Part shown: positions 46,938 to 56,010 of the stretch, one piece after another
Numbering within the stretch: the first letter of the stretch is position 1
How the letters are laid out: the number at the start of each line of letters is the position of its first letter
From: Pelagicoccus enzymogenes
Lineage (GTDB): Bacteria; Verrucomicrobiota; Verrucomicrobiia; Opitutales; Opitutaceae
Reading direction: 5' to 3'
DNA length: 64,000 nt
Assembly: GCF_014803405.1 (NCBI RefSeq)
Contig: NZ_JACYFG010000055.1
Span: forward strand, 59,823 to 123,822
Notes under the pieces: generated by a model
Told to the model about the DNA's origin: nothing
Seen by the model: the letters and a program-made list of their open reading frames with translations, nothing else
Databases searched by the model: none
Program-made: the position numbers and the translations under genes

Positions 46938-49364
46938 ATGGCGTCCAAAAACTACGCTCTCGCCTTCGCCTGCCTCACCCTCGCCACCTCCAGCTTCGCT
47001 CAAGGATTCGGCGACTCCCAATCCATCAGGGAGTGGAACTTCCGTCTCGGCGACGACGTCACGGCCGAGGCATTGAAGCCTAATGATCCCGCCTGGCGCC
47101 CCGTCATCGTTCCCCACGACTGGAGCGTCGAGTATCCAGCCAGCCCCGACAACGCCAGTTGCACCGGCTACCTCCCCGGAGGCATCGGCTGGTACGAAAC
47201 CGAGCTCGAGATCGACCCAGCCAGCGACAAACGCCACTACCTCTACTTTGAAGGCGTCTACAATCGCAGCCAAGTATTCGTCAACGGCGACCTCGTCGGC
47301 GAACGCCCCAACGGCTACGTCTCATTCCTCTACGACATCACGCCCCACCTCGACCCCGACGGCAGCAACCAAGTCAGCGTACGCGTCGACCACAGCCTGT
47401 CCGCCGACTCCCGCTGGTACACCGGCTCCGGCATCTACCGCCCCGTCCACCACGTCACCGCAAACCAAATACACTTCGCCCAATGGGGCACCCACTACCA
47501 GGCCACCGTCGACGAACAAGGTCACGCCATCCTATCCATCGAGACCGCCGTACAGAACCACCAAAAGCGGACCCCAGAAAATCTCACCATCGAGCACACC
47601 CTCTACGCTCCCGAAGGCCACGTCGTCGCCACCAAAACCCTCCCGCTTTCCATCGATGCCGCCGAGCGAACCAGCATCCGCACCGAGGTCGCCGTCCCCC
47701 ATGCCCAGCTCTGGGGAATCCGGTCGCCTCACCTCTACCGGCTCGAATCCGAGCTCAAGACAAACGGAAAACGTATCGACCAAAGCGCTACAAACGTGGG
47801 AATCCGCACTATCGCTTTCGACCCCAACCACGGTTTCGCCCTCAACGGCGAGAACATGAAAATCAAAGGCGTCTGCCTCCACCACGACGCCGGGGTGCTC
47901 GGAGCCGCCGTACCCAAGCAAGTCTGGCGCGAACGCCTGCAAACGCTCAAGGAAATCGGCGTCAACGGCATCCGCATGAGCCACAACCCGCAAGCCACCG
48001 ACCTCTACGACCTTTGCGACGAGATGGGATTCCTCGTTATGGACGAAGCCTTCGACGAATGGGAAACGCCCAAGAAGAAATGGATCAAAGGCTGGAACAA
48101 GGGCGAACCCGGATTCCAGGGCGCCGCCGACTTCTTCCACGAATGGGGCGAGCGCGACCTCGAAGCCATGGTCCTGCGCGACCGCAACCACCCGTCCATC
48201 ATCATGTGGAGCATCGGCAACGAAGTCGACTATCCCAACGATCCCTACAGCCACCCCATCCTCGACAAGGAAGGCATCGGCCAACAACACGTCGCCGGCT
48301 ACCAAAAGAACCAACCCCACGCTGACCGGCTCAGCGAGCTCTCCGCACGCCTCGCCGCCGTCGTTCGCAAGCACGACACCTCCCGCCCCGTCACCGCCGC
48401 CCTCGCCGGAGCCGTCATGTCAAACGAAACGGAATACCCCAGCAACATCGATGTAGTGGGATACAACTACACCGAAAACCGCTACGCCCAAGACCACGCC
48501 GCCTACCCTGAGCGCATCCTCTACGGCAGCGAAACCCGTCACGATCTCGCCGCCTGGAAAGCCGTCACAGACAACGACTTCATATTCGGCCAATTCATCT
48601 GGACCGGCTTCGACTACCTCGGCGAATCCGGAGCCTGGCCCTCCCGCGGCTTCACCACCGGCATGGTCGACATCTCCAATAAGATCAAAGCCCGCGGACA
48701 CTTCCGCCGCGCCCTCTGGTCCGACGAACCCGTCGCCTACCTGGGAACCTACCAACCACGCGATCCAAAATCCAAATACGTCTCCATAGACGCCGGACGC
48801 AGTTGGAACTACGAACCTGGCCAAACGGTACGCGTCGTCTGCTACACCAACGGCGACTCCGCCCAGCTCTACCTCGACGGCAAAAAACTGGGCAAGCTCA
48901 AACCCTATGATGCCGAAACCGCCATCATCCACTGGGACATCCCCTACAAGCCGGGCAAACTCGAAGTGATCACCTACCGCGGCCAACAGCAACACGCCAC
49001 CGATTCCCTCGCCCCCGCCCGTCAAGCCGCCGACCTGCGAGCCAGTATCCAAAAACCAACGCTGGACGAAAAGTACGACATCGCAGTCATCACTCTCGAG
49101 GTCCTCGACCAAGACGGTCAGCCGCTCGACGCTTCCCAACTCGAAGTCACCTGCGAGGTCGAAGGCCCCGGCGAGCTCGTCGGACTGGAAAACGCCTCCC
49201 GCGACGCTTCCGAAAATTTCCACGACAACGTCGCCGTCGCCCAAAACGGCACCCTCGTCGCCTACGTGCGAGCCACCGCCGACCACGGCACCGTCGCCGT
49301 CCACTTCACCGCCGATCGAACCCCGCGCTCCGTCATCGAAATCCCGATACAAACTGGGGAGTAG
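46938..49364 (+). CDS. GH2 beta-galactosidase-type enzyme with DUF4982-like C-terminus, exported
   Basis: 808 residues. A signal peptide covers about 1-21 (ending SSFAQ). The domains in order are a sugar-binding jelly roll (about 28-180, WRPVIVPHDWSVEYP, YTGSGIYRPV), an Ig-like domain (about 185-290), and a TIM barrel with acid/base Glu429 in WSIGNEVD and nucleophile Glu532 in YGSET. A DUF4982-like segment (about 615-690) and a C-terminal Ig-like domain close the protein. This layout is common in exported GH2 enzymes of polysaccharide-utilisation loci. Substrate may be beta-galactosides or related glycosides. It lies 102 bases after the other GH2 gene, separated only by the REP-like pair, and has no operator-like dyad of its own. 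Confidence 0.93.
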   Translation: MASKNYALAFACLTLATSSFAQGFGDSQSIREWNFRLGDDVTAEALKPNDPAWRPVIVPHDWSVEYPASPDNASCTGYLPGGIGWYETELEIDPASDKRHYLYFEGVYNRSQVFVNGDLVGERPNGYVSFLYDITPHLDPDGSNQVSVRVDHSLSADSRWYTGSGIYRPVHHVTANQIHFAQWGTHYQATVDEQGHAILSIETAVQNHQKRTPENLTIEHTLYAPEGHVVATKTLPLSIDAAERTSIRTEVAVPHAQLWGIRSPHLYRLESELKTNGKRIDQSATNVGIRTIAFDPNHGFALNGENMKIKGVCLHHDAGVLGAAVPKQVWRERLQTLKEIGVNGIRMSHNPQATDLYDLCDEMGFLVMDEAFDEWETPKKKWIKGWNKGEPGFQGAADFFHEWGERDLEAMVLRDRNHPSIIMWSIGNEVDYPNDPYSHPILDKEGIGQQHVAGYQKNQPHADRLSELSARLAAVVRKHDTSRPVTAALAGAVMSNETEYPSNIDVVGYNYTENRYAQDHAAYPERILYGSETRHDLAAWKAVTDNDFIFGQFIWTGFDYLGESGAWPSRGFTTGMVDISNKIKARGHFRRALWSDEPVAYLGTYQPRDPKSKYVSIDAGRSWNYEPGQTVRVVCYTNGDSAQLYLDGKKLGKLKPYDAETAIIHWDIPYKPGKLEVITYRGQQQHATDSLAPARQAADLRASIQKPTLDEKYDIAVITLEVLDQDGQPLDASQLEVTCEVEGPGELVGLENASRDASENFHDNVAVAQNGTLVAYVRATADHGTVAVHFTADRTPRSVIEIPIQTGE

Positions 49365-49469
49365 AGCCCCTCACCTCCGCAAAACCGATTTGCCCATCCA
49401 TTCACAGAGGAGAAAAGCGTCCCGCAATAACGTGTTGCGGAACGCCCCCGACACCGCTCCAATAACGCC

Positions 49470-51416
49470 GTGTCCGCCCCTAACGTCATTCCAGACCGAA
49501 TCGCCGATTCGCTCGCCAAATACCCGCCCTTCTCCCTGCTCGCCCCCGAGGAAGTTCAAGAACTCGCCCGTAAAGCCCGCGTGCAAGCCCTCGTCTCAGG
49601 CGACACCCTGTTCGAACAAGGCTCCCCGCCACCGCCAGACGTCTACTTCCTCGAAAACGGCCGCATCGAATACTACTGGAACAACGAGGCCAAAAGCGAG
49701 CTGGTCGACGTCCGGGACGTGGGCGACCTCATCGGCCTCACCGCCATCCTCGAAAAGTCTCCCGTTCGCGTCTCCGCAAACGTGGCCGAGGACTGCCTGC
49801 TCTACGCCCTCGAAGCCGAAACCTTCCTCCAACTCATCGAGTTCAACGACGCCGCCCGAAATTACGTGCGACGCCACCTTTTCTGGGCCACCCGCGTCGG
49901 CGGCAAGGTCAGCGTCCCGGAGGAAGCCCGTATCCACGGAAAACGTACAATTCTCGAGTCCTACTTCGAGGGAGCCCAGCTGGTCAAGCCGCGCCCCCTC
50001 GACCGCCTGCTCACCTGCCTGCCCGACGAGTCCCTGGAAGTCGCCACCGCCATGATGGTCGCCAAACGAGTCCCTTCCATCCTCGTGGTGGACGAGCAGC
50101 GCCACCCCCTCGGCGTGGTCAAAAGCATCGACCTGCTCAAGGAAATGGTCGTCGCCGGCGGCTCCCCTTCCTCGCCGGTCAAAAGCCTCATGTCCGGCCC
50201 CGTGCAAACCGTCGCGCCCGACTCCAGCACCGCCGCCGCCATCCTGCTGATGCTCCGCCAACGCATCGGCCTGCTCTGCGTCACCGAAGACGGCACCGCT
50301 GACTCCAAGGCCCTCGACGTCTGCACCTACAAGGACCTCATCGCCCAAACCAGCCGCCACCCCGCCTTCTTCCTCAACCAAATCCGCCGCGCCCGCACCG
50401 TCACGCGGCTCCGCGAGATCTGCGACGAGATCGAGCTCGTCGGCAAAAGCTACCTGCAAGCCAAGATATCCGGCATCCTCGTCGGCCAAATCTTCGCTGA
50501 GCTCAACGACGTGCTCATCGAGCGCCTCATCGCCCTTTCCCTCGAGGAGTTCGCCGACCAAGGCAAGAAGCTGCCCGAAATCCCTTGGGCCTGGATAAGC
50601 ATCGGCAGCGACGGGCGACGCGAGCAAATCCTGCGTACCGACATGGACAACGCCATGGTCTTTGCATCCAGCGGCGACCCCGCCCAAGACGAGGAAAACC
50701 GCCAGGCTCTGCTCGCCTTCAACCAAAGCGTCATCGACAAGTTCGTCGCCTGCGGGTTCGCCCGCTGCCAAGGCGGCGTCATGAGCTCCAACCCACAATG
50801 GTGCCGCACCGAAACAGAGTGGACCCAAGAGCTCGCGGCCCTCAACCCCGAAGACGGAAACCAAATCCTGCGGGCCAGCATCCTGCTCGACCTGCGCTTC
50901 GTGGAAGGCGACCGGACCCTCTGCCAAAGCCTCCGCAAATCCCTCTTCGCCACCGCCGCCCAGAGCCCTTTCATGCTGCGCCGCCTCGCCGAAATCGCCG
51001 TCGCCACGCCGCCCCCGCTCAACTTCTTCGGCAAGTTCGTGGTGGAGAAAAAAGGCAGCAACGTCGGAGAATTCGACATCAAGGCCAAAGCTCTCTCCCC
51101 GCTGCGCGACGCCGCTCGCGTATTCGCTTTGCAATACAATCTCGCCAGCCGCCACTCCACCGGCGGACGTTTCGAGGAGCTCGCCGAAGCCGTGCCCGAG
51201 CTGCGGGAAATCGCCCAGCACGCCTACGGTGCCTACGACTACCTGCTCCAGCTGCGCAACCTCACCGGTCTCGATCGCCGCGACTCCGGCCGCTACATCA
51301 CCCCCTCCAAGCTCAGCAAGCTCGAGCGCGCCCAGCTCTCCAACATCTTCGACATCGTGCGCATGATCCAACAAGCCGTGCGTCGCACCTTCCACCTCGA
51401 CCCGCGCATGCAGTGA
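49470..51416 (+). CDS. cNMP-binding / CBS / DUF294 nucleotidyltransferase-like protein
   Basis: 648 residues from a GTG start. A cyclic-nucleotide-binding-like domain (about 18-135, GDTLFEQGSPPPPDVYFLENG), a CBS pair (about 165-295), a DUF294 nucleotidyltransferase-like domain with GSDGRREQ (379-386) and RTDMDNAMV (Asp391, Asp393), and a DUF294 C-terminal helical domain (about 500-645) follow in order. The motif resembles the metal-binding site of GlnE/GlnD-type transferases, so it may modify a protein or nucleotide in response to a ligand. In many bacteria this protein is encoded beside a DnaQ-like exonuclease and an acetate symporter; here the exonuclease is present, with start and stop overlapping, but no symporter. 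It has no obvious link with the surrounding glycosidases. Confidence 0.88.
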   Translation: MSAPNVIPDRIADSLAKYPPFSLLAPEEVQELARKARVQALVSGDTLFEQGSPPPPDVYFLENGRIEYYWNNEAKSELVDVRDVGDLIGLTAILEKSPVRVSANVAEDCLLYALEAETFLQLIEFNDAARNYVRRHLFWATRVGGKVSVPEEARIHGKRTILESYFEGAQLVKPRPLDRLLTCLPDESLEVATAMMVAKRVPSILVVDEQRHPLGVVKSIDLLKEMVVAGGSPSSPVKSLMSGPVQTVAPDSSTAAAILLMLRQRIGLLCVTEDGTADSKALDVCTYKDLIAQTSRHPAFFLNQIRRARTVTRLREICDEIELVGKSYLQAKISGILVGQIFAELNDVLIERLIALSLEEFADQGKKLPEIPWAWISIGSDGRREQILRTDMDNAMVFASSGDPAQDEENRQALLAFNQSVIDKFVACGFARCQGGVMSSNPQWCRTETEWTQELAALNPEDGNQILRASILLDLRFVEGDRTLCQSLRKSLFATAAQSPFMLRRLAEIAVATPPPLNFFGKFVVEKKGSNVGEFDIKAKALSPLRDAARVFALQYNLASRHSTGGRFEELAEAVPELREIAQHAYGAYDYLLQLRNLTGLDRRDSGRYITPSKLSKLERAQLSNIFDIVRMIQQAVRRTFHLDPRMQ

Positions 51417-52084
51417 TCTGGCCCTTCTCCCAGCCCAAGGAACCCACCGTCGCCGCTTACCTCGCCAGCAAACCGAGCCAACGGCGCGAAGCGAAGGAGA
51501 TCCGCGAACTCCCCATCGTGCTGCTCGACGCCGAAACCACCGGCTTCAAGATCGGCGTCGACCGGCTCCTCACCCTTGGCATCATACGCGTCCAAGCCCA
51601 GCAAATCCTCGTCGAAAGCGCCCGCAGCTGGACCGTCTACCAAGAAAAGCCCATCCTCAACGAAGCCGTAAAGGTGCACGGTATCCTGCCTTCCGATACC
51701 AACAACGGCAGGCCCGAAAAAGAGGTCATGCTCGAATTCCTCTCTGAATTGCAAGACGCCATCATCGTCGGCCACCACATCGGATTCGACACGGCCGTCC
51801 TCAACGAAGCCAGCAAACGCCACTTCCGCATTTCCATAAAAAACCGCGTCGTGGATACCGCCCACCTCGCCATGCAAGAGCTCACCGCCTTCAAGCGCAC
51901 CGGATACGTCAACCAACGCCCCCCCACCCTCGAAGAGCTCTGCACCCATCTCAAAATGCCCATCCTCGAGCGCCATACCGCCCTCGGCGACGCCTACACC
52001 ACCGGCCTGCTCTTCCTCAATCTCTGCGCCCGCATCAGCCGACGCCTCGGTCGCCCTGTCCAACTACGCGACCTCCCCAGATAA
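51413..52084 (+). CDS. DnaQ-like 3'-5' exonuclease (DEDDh)
   Basis: 223 residues from a GTG at 51413 that overlaps the preceding TGA stop (GTGA), so translation is probably coupled. Exo I is LLDAETTGF (Asp39, Glu41), Exo II is HHIGFD (Asp126) and Exo III is HTALGDA (His188, Asp193), giving all catalytic residues of the DEDDh class. It removes nucleotides from 3' ends, as in the proofreading subunit of DNA polymerase III. This shorter paralogue, paired with the DUF294 protein, is a recurring two-gene unit of unknown purpose. The GH43 gene starts 15 bases after its stop. Confidence 0.9.
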   Translation: MIWPFSQPKEPTVAAYLASKPSQRREAKEIRELPIVLLDAETTGFKIGVDRLLTLGIIRVQAQQILVESARSWTVYQEKPILNEAVKVHGILPSDTNNGRPEKEVMLEFLSELQDAIIVGHHIGFDTAVLNEASKRHFRISIKNRVVDTAHLAMQELTAFKRTGYVNQRPPTLEELCTHLKMPILERHTALGDAYTTGLLFLNLCARISRRLGRPVQLRDLPR

Positions 52085-52099
52085 CGCCCCCCTTTCCCC

Positions 52100-53482
52100 A
52101 TGAAAATCACTATTCGCCACCTCCGAACTCTCGCTCTCGCCGCCGCCCTCGCCACTTCCAGCGCCTTCGCCTCCATTCCTGGCGAGCAACCGCACAGCGG
52201 CAACCCAATCCTCCCCGGCTACTACGCCGACCCTGCTATCGTCTCGTATCAAGGCAATCACTACATTTACGCCACCATCGATCCCTGGGGTGGCGAGCAG
52301 CTCTCCTGCTGGGAATCCAGCGACTTCAAGAACTGGAAGCTCAACCTGCTCAACTGGCCCACCAAAACCGCCTGTACCGGCCCCACCTCCATGGGAGCCA
52401 TGGTCTGGGCCCCCTCCGTCGTGCAAGGCACCGACGGCAAATTCTACATGCACGTATCCGTGGGAAGCGAGGTCTGGGTGGGCGTCGCCGAACACCCGCT
52501 CGGCCCCTGGGAAAACCCGCTCGGAGACCGGCCCATGATCTCCGCCGACTTCGACCGCGAGTTCCACATGATCGACGCCCAGGCCTTCATCGACGACGAC
52601 GGCTCCGCCTACCTCTACTGGGGCTCCGGCTGGAATTGGGTCAACGGCGCCTGCTTCGCCGCCAAGCTCGCTCCCGACATGGCCAGCTTCGACGGCGAAG
52701 TGAAAAACGTCACTCCTCCCCACTACTTCGAAGCCCCCGTCATGGTGAAACAAAACGGCAAGTACTACCTCATGTATTCAGACGGCAAGACAACCATCGA
52801 CACCTACCAAGTTCACTACGCCATCGGCGACTCGCCCCTCGGCCCCTTCGAAGAAGCCAGCAACAGCCCCATCCTCGTCACCGACCACTCCCGCAACGTC
52901 TCCTCCCCCGGCCACCACACCGTATTCGAAAAAGACGGACAACACTACATCCTCTACCACCGCCACAACATCCCCTTCGAGCCCGTGCACCGCCAGATCT
53001 GCGTGGACGAGCTTAACTTCACTCCAGACGGCCTCATCGAGACTGTCACTCCGACCCATCGCGGCCCCGAACTCGTCGCAAACCGACTCGGGAACAATAC
53101 TTCCATTCCCGCCAGCGCCACCGCTTCCAGCTTCCGTGACGAGCGCACAGCACCCAACCACGTCCTGGACAACAACTACGCCACCCGCTGGCAAGCCGCT
53201 AGCGACGACAGCGAGCCCACAATCCAATTGGAATTCGACTCAATTTCGCAAGTAAGCCATCAAGAGCTTCGCCCCACCTTCGGCTGGAAGGAACAGCGGT
53301 TCATTATGGAGAGTTCCCTCGACGGCACAAGCTGGGAGACCGTGGCCGACTACCGCCAGTCCCCAATTTCCGGTTCCCCGATCACCCTCATAGAACCCGT
53401 CACCTGCAAATTCCTACGTATCCAATTTGTCGATGCGGCAGCAGAGAATCCTCCCTCGCTCATAGAATGGCTCGCCTACTGA
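52100..53482 (+). CDS. Secreted GH43 enzyme with F5/8-type (CBM32-like) domain
   Basis: 460 residues. The signal peptide spans about 1-25 (ending SAFAS). The GH43 core shows base Asp44 in YYADPAIV, pKa-modulating Asp159 in MIDAQAFID and acid Glu211 in YFEAPVMV, so the triad is complete. SPGHHTVFEKDG is the conserved blade that follows. Residues about 340-460 form a discoidin-like carbohydrate-binding module (ATASSFRDERTAPNHVLDNN, then ATRWQAA and KFLRIQFV). The enzyme should act on arabino-, xylo- or galacto-polysaccharides outside the cytoplasm. It starts 15 bases after the exonuclease gene and may read through from it. Confidence 0.92.
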   Translation: MKITIRHLRTLALAAALATSSAFASIPGEQPHSGNPILPGYYADPAIVSYQGNHYIYATIDPWGGEQLSCWESSDFKNWKLNLLNWPTKTACTGPTSMGAMVWAPSVVQGTDGKFYMHVSVGSEVWVGVAEHPLGPWENPLGDRPMISADFDREFHMIDAQAFIDDDGSAYLYWGSGWNWVNGACFAAKLAPDMASFDGEVKNVTPPHYFEAPVMVKQNGKYYLMYSDGKTTIDTYQVHYAIGDSPLGPFEEASNSPILVTDHSRNVSSPGHHTVFEKDGQHYILYHRHNIPFEPVHRQICVDELNFTPDGLIETVTPTHRGPELVANRLGNNTSIPASATASSFRDERTAPNHVLDNNYATRWQAASDDSEPTIQLEFDSISQVSHQELRPTFGWKEQRFIMESSLDGTSWETVADYRQSPISGSPITLIEPVTCKFLRIQFVDAAAENPPSLIEWLAY

Positions 53483-53507
53483 CACATTCATCTTAAACAT
53501 GACCTTT

Positions 53508-53531
53508 GTAGGAGCGTGCTTGTCACGCGAT
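53508..53531. repeat. REP-like element between two GH43 genes
   Basis: GTAGGAGCGTG, CTTGT, CACGCGAT: five-base stem GCGTG/CACGC under the family head GTAGGAGCG. It lies 25 bases after the GH43-CBM gene. Confidence 0.75.
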
Positions 53532-53601
53532 GATTCGCGTCAATCCAACTGAAAAGTGCTCTCATGCCCCCACACTAGCCAACCCCACGACCGCCAACGC
53601 C

Positions 53602-54654
53602 ATGAAAAATCGGATACAAATCGCATTTGCAGCAAGCTGCCTAGCGTTCGCTCCCACCACCCAAGCCAGCGAGCCAAGCCTTCTCATGCCGGACATGCCG
53701 CTGCACGATCCCTACATCGTGGCCCACGAGCCGACCCAGACCTACTACCTCTACACCCGAAACGTTTCACGTCTCACCGGCGTCAAAGCCCTCGGCACCA
53801 TGGCCTACACCTCCAAGGACCTGAAGCACTGGAATCAGCCTAAAGTCGTCTTCACCGTGCCCGAGGACAGCTTCGCCCAAGAAGGCAACTGGGCGCCCGA
53901 AGTGCACGAGTACCAAGGCAAGTTCTACCTCTTCGTCACCCTGCACGACAGCGACGCCTTTCTCAAGCGCCCACCCGAAGCCTGGCGCGACACCTACGTG
54001 CGCGGAACCATCACCGCCGTATCCGATTCTCCTGACGGTCCCTTCGAGATGCTCAACAAGAATGGCCCCGTCGTGCCCAGAGAGCTTATGACCCTCGACG
54101 GCACGCTGTACGTCGACGCAGACGAGCAGCCTTGGATGGTCTACGCCCACGAATGGTTGCAGCGCATCGACGGCACCATCGAAGCCGTCAAACTCTCACC
54201 CGACCTCTCAACCGCGATCAGCGACCCCATTCATCTCTTCAAAGCCTCCGATGCCCCTTGGCTCAACGCCTCCATAAATGTATCCGACGCAGGACTACAC
54301 TATTGCACCGACGGGCCGCAATTCTTCCGCAGCAAGACCGGAGATCTCCTCATGCTCTGGTCCAGCTACGAAAGCGATTCCTACGTGCAGACCATCGCCC
54401 GTTCCGAATCCGGCACCTTGACAGGCCCCTGGAAACAACTTCCGCCTCTCGTCAAACGCGACTCCGGACACGGCATGCTTTTCCATACCTTCGAAGGCGA
54501 GCTGATGATGGTGCTGCACCGCCCCTTCCGCAACGCCCGCGGCAAGCTCTTCGACATGGCCGACCGCGGCGACCACTTGGAAATCCTCCGCCAACGCACC
54601 GACCTAGACGGCGACCCCGCTTACGAGAACCTTCAACAAGCGCTCGGTCTCTAG
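53602..54654 (+). CDS. Secreted GH43-type glycoside hydrolase
   Basis: 350 residues from the ATG at 53602, chosen because MKNRIQIAFAASCLAFAPTT is a signal peptide; the frame is open 72 bases further up into the REP-like element. The five-blade core shows the base Asp36 in LHDPYIV, NWAPEVHEY (97-105) and LDGTLYVD with candidate Asp166. At the usual place of the acid Glu the sequence reads CTDGPQFF (Asp237), where many GH43 enzymes have EGP; a DGP form may be normal for its subgroup, but activity should not be assumed. Likely substrate is arabinose- or galactose-containing side chains. The collapsed two-component gene follows. Confidence 0.82.
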   Translation: MKNRIQIAFAASCLAFAPTTQASEPSLLMPDMPLHDPYIVAHEPTQTYYLYTRNVSRLTGVKALGTMAYTSKDLKHWNQPKVVFTVPEDSFAQEGNWAPEVHEYQGKFYLFVTLHDSDAFLKRPPEAWRDTYVRGTITAVSDSPDGPFEMLNKNGPVVPRELMTLDGTLYVDADEQPWMVYAHEWLQRIDGTIEAVKLSPDLSTAISDPIHLFKASDAPWLNASINVSDAGLHYCTDGPQFFRSKTGDLLMLWSSYESDSYVQTIARSESGTLTGPWKQLPPLVKRDSGHGMLFHTFEGELMMVLHRPFRNARGKLFDMADRGDHLEILRQRTDLDGDPAYENLQQALGL

Positions 54655-54775
54655 GCTCAGTCCTTGTCCAGGTTCCCCCAGTCCGATGCCTCGCCTGTCC
54701 CTCACCTTATCAACGATTGCTCTGCACCTCGGCCACCAACGCGATGACGATCGAAAACCCCACCTCTACACTCTC

Positions 54776-55737
54776 ATGAAGCTGGCCGACGGGAACGCTG
54801 AAATCGCCGTCGAGCTCCAAGAGTACAAAACATCGGCGCCATCTCCGTCCAGCTGGAAATGGTCAGAACCGACTCGCACAACTTGGGAGAAACTACCCAG
54901 AAACACATTCAAACCGCCCACAAGTTGGCTCGCACCGCCCTGGCCGACGCTCGCGACTCCATTTGGAACATGTGCTCCCAAGTCCTCGAGAAATACGACT
55001 TGAGCCGGGCGCTCGAACGGATCGCCAAGCAACTGACCGGCGTCACCGATATCGAAATAGATGTCGACGTAGTGGGAAAACGGAGACGTCTCCCACCCGT
55101 CGTCGAAAATAACTTGCTGCGCATCGGACAAGAGGCCCTCACCAACGCCTGCAAGCACGCCAACCCAAAAACCATAAATGTCCGCATCTCCTACCAGAAC
55201 AGAAGACTCGAGCTGCTGGTGAGCGACGACGGAATCGGTTTCGACATCGAATCGCTTTCTCCCGAATCAAAAAAGAGCTTCGGACTGCCCGGCATGGGCG
55301 GCGCCGAGGCGATCATGGCCATCAGAAAACTCCACCCCGAAACCAAGGTCATCGTCATCTCCACCTACGACTGGGACGAGGATATTCATCGCGCCCTGCA
55401 ATCGGGAGCGGCTTCCTACATCTTGAAAGACATGCCCATCGAAGACATAGCGGAAATCGTGCGCTCCGTATTCGAAGGCGGAAGCTCCCTGCCTCCCCCC
55501 GTAGCCAAACGCCTCGCCGAACACTCCGAACGCGAGCAAATCACAGAACGGGAACGCGAAGTTCTGGCAGCTCTGGTGAAAGGACGCAGCAACAAGGAGA
55601 TCGCGGTGAGCCTCTCCATTTCCGACGAAACGGTGAAGTCCCACCTGAAGACGCTCTTCCAAAAGCTGAAGGTACGCGACCGCACTGAAGCCGCCATTGC
55701 CGACATCCGCCACGGCATCGTCCACCTGGACGAGTAA
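54776..55737 (+). pseudogene. Collapsed histidine kinase-response regulator chimera
   Basis: From the ATG at 54859 a frame of 292 residues joins two halves. Residues 1-141 are the end of a NarL/DegS-type kinase: HATPase N-box NNLLRIGQEALTNACKHA (84-101) and G1 box DDGIGFD (123-129). At FGLPGMGG (141-148) it passes into the second half of a receiver domain (IMAIRKLHPETKVIVIS, Lys190 in ILKDMP) and an intact LuxR HTH (about 228-275). The receiver's phosphate-accepting Asp precedes the junction and is lost. Upstream, the H-box reads EIAVELQE in another frame, with Gln where His should be, followed by a frameshift before QNIGAISVQLEM. All kinase sensor parts are missing. A DNA-binding protein insensitive to phosphorylation might still be made, and could bind the dyads of this cluster. 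Confidence 0.75.
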
Positions 55738-55860
55738 GCCGATCAGCAGCGGAAGCCGCGCCACCTTTTTCTGCAATTAATTGTATTCAATTTCCAGACA
55801 CAAAAGGGTCATCCGAGCTGCTGTGAATATTGTTTCTGCAATGCGGACTACACGGAGGTC

Positions 55861-55890
55861 GTCCCTCCATTTTGCATGTTCTGGAGGGAC
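55861..55890. repeat. Inverted repeat between the chimera and the receptor gene
   Basis: GTCCCTCCA (55861-55869) and TGGAGGGAC (55882-55890) are perfect nine-base arms around a 12-base loop. There is no T-run on either side. It may be a REP-like unit or an operator; the rest of this 273-base gap shows no gene. Confidence 0.5.
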
Positions 55891-55957
55891 CGGTGAACGT
55901 GTCGCTTCGCTCGGCAACACCCGGTCCGTAGTGCAGGAGCTGTTCTTCAGGAGGCAC

Positions 55958-55984
55958 AAAAAGGCCTCCCTTTTCAGGGAGGCC
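55958..55984 (-). terminator. Rho-independent terminator of the TonB-dependent receptor gene
   Basis: Read on the minus strand: GGCCTCCC, loop TGAAAA, GGGAGGCC, then TTTTT. The eight-base perfect stem begins 26 bases after the receptor stop. The T-run is on the minus strand only, so it does not serve the plus-strand gene. Confidence 0.93.
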
Positions 55985-56010
55985 CATAAGCTGCTCGCAC
56001 TTGCTTTCAG

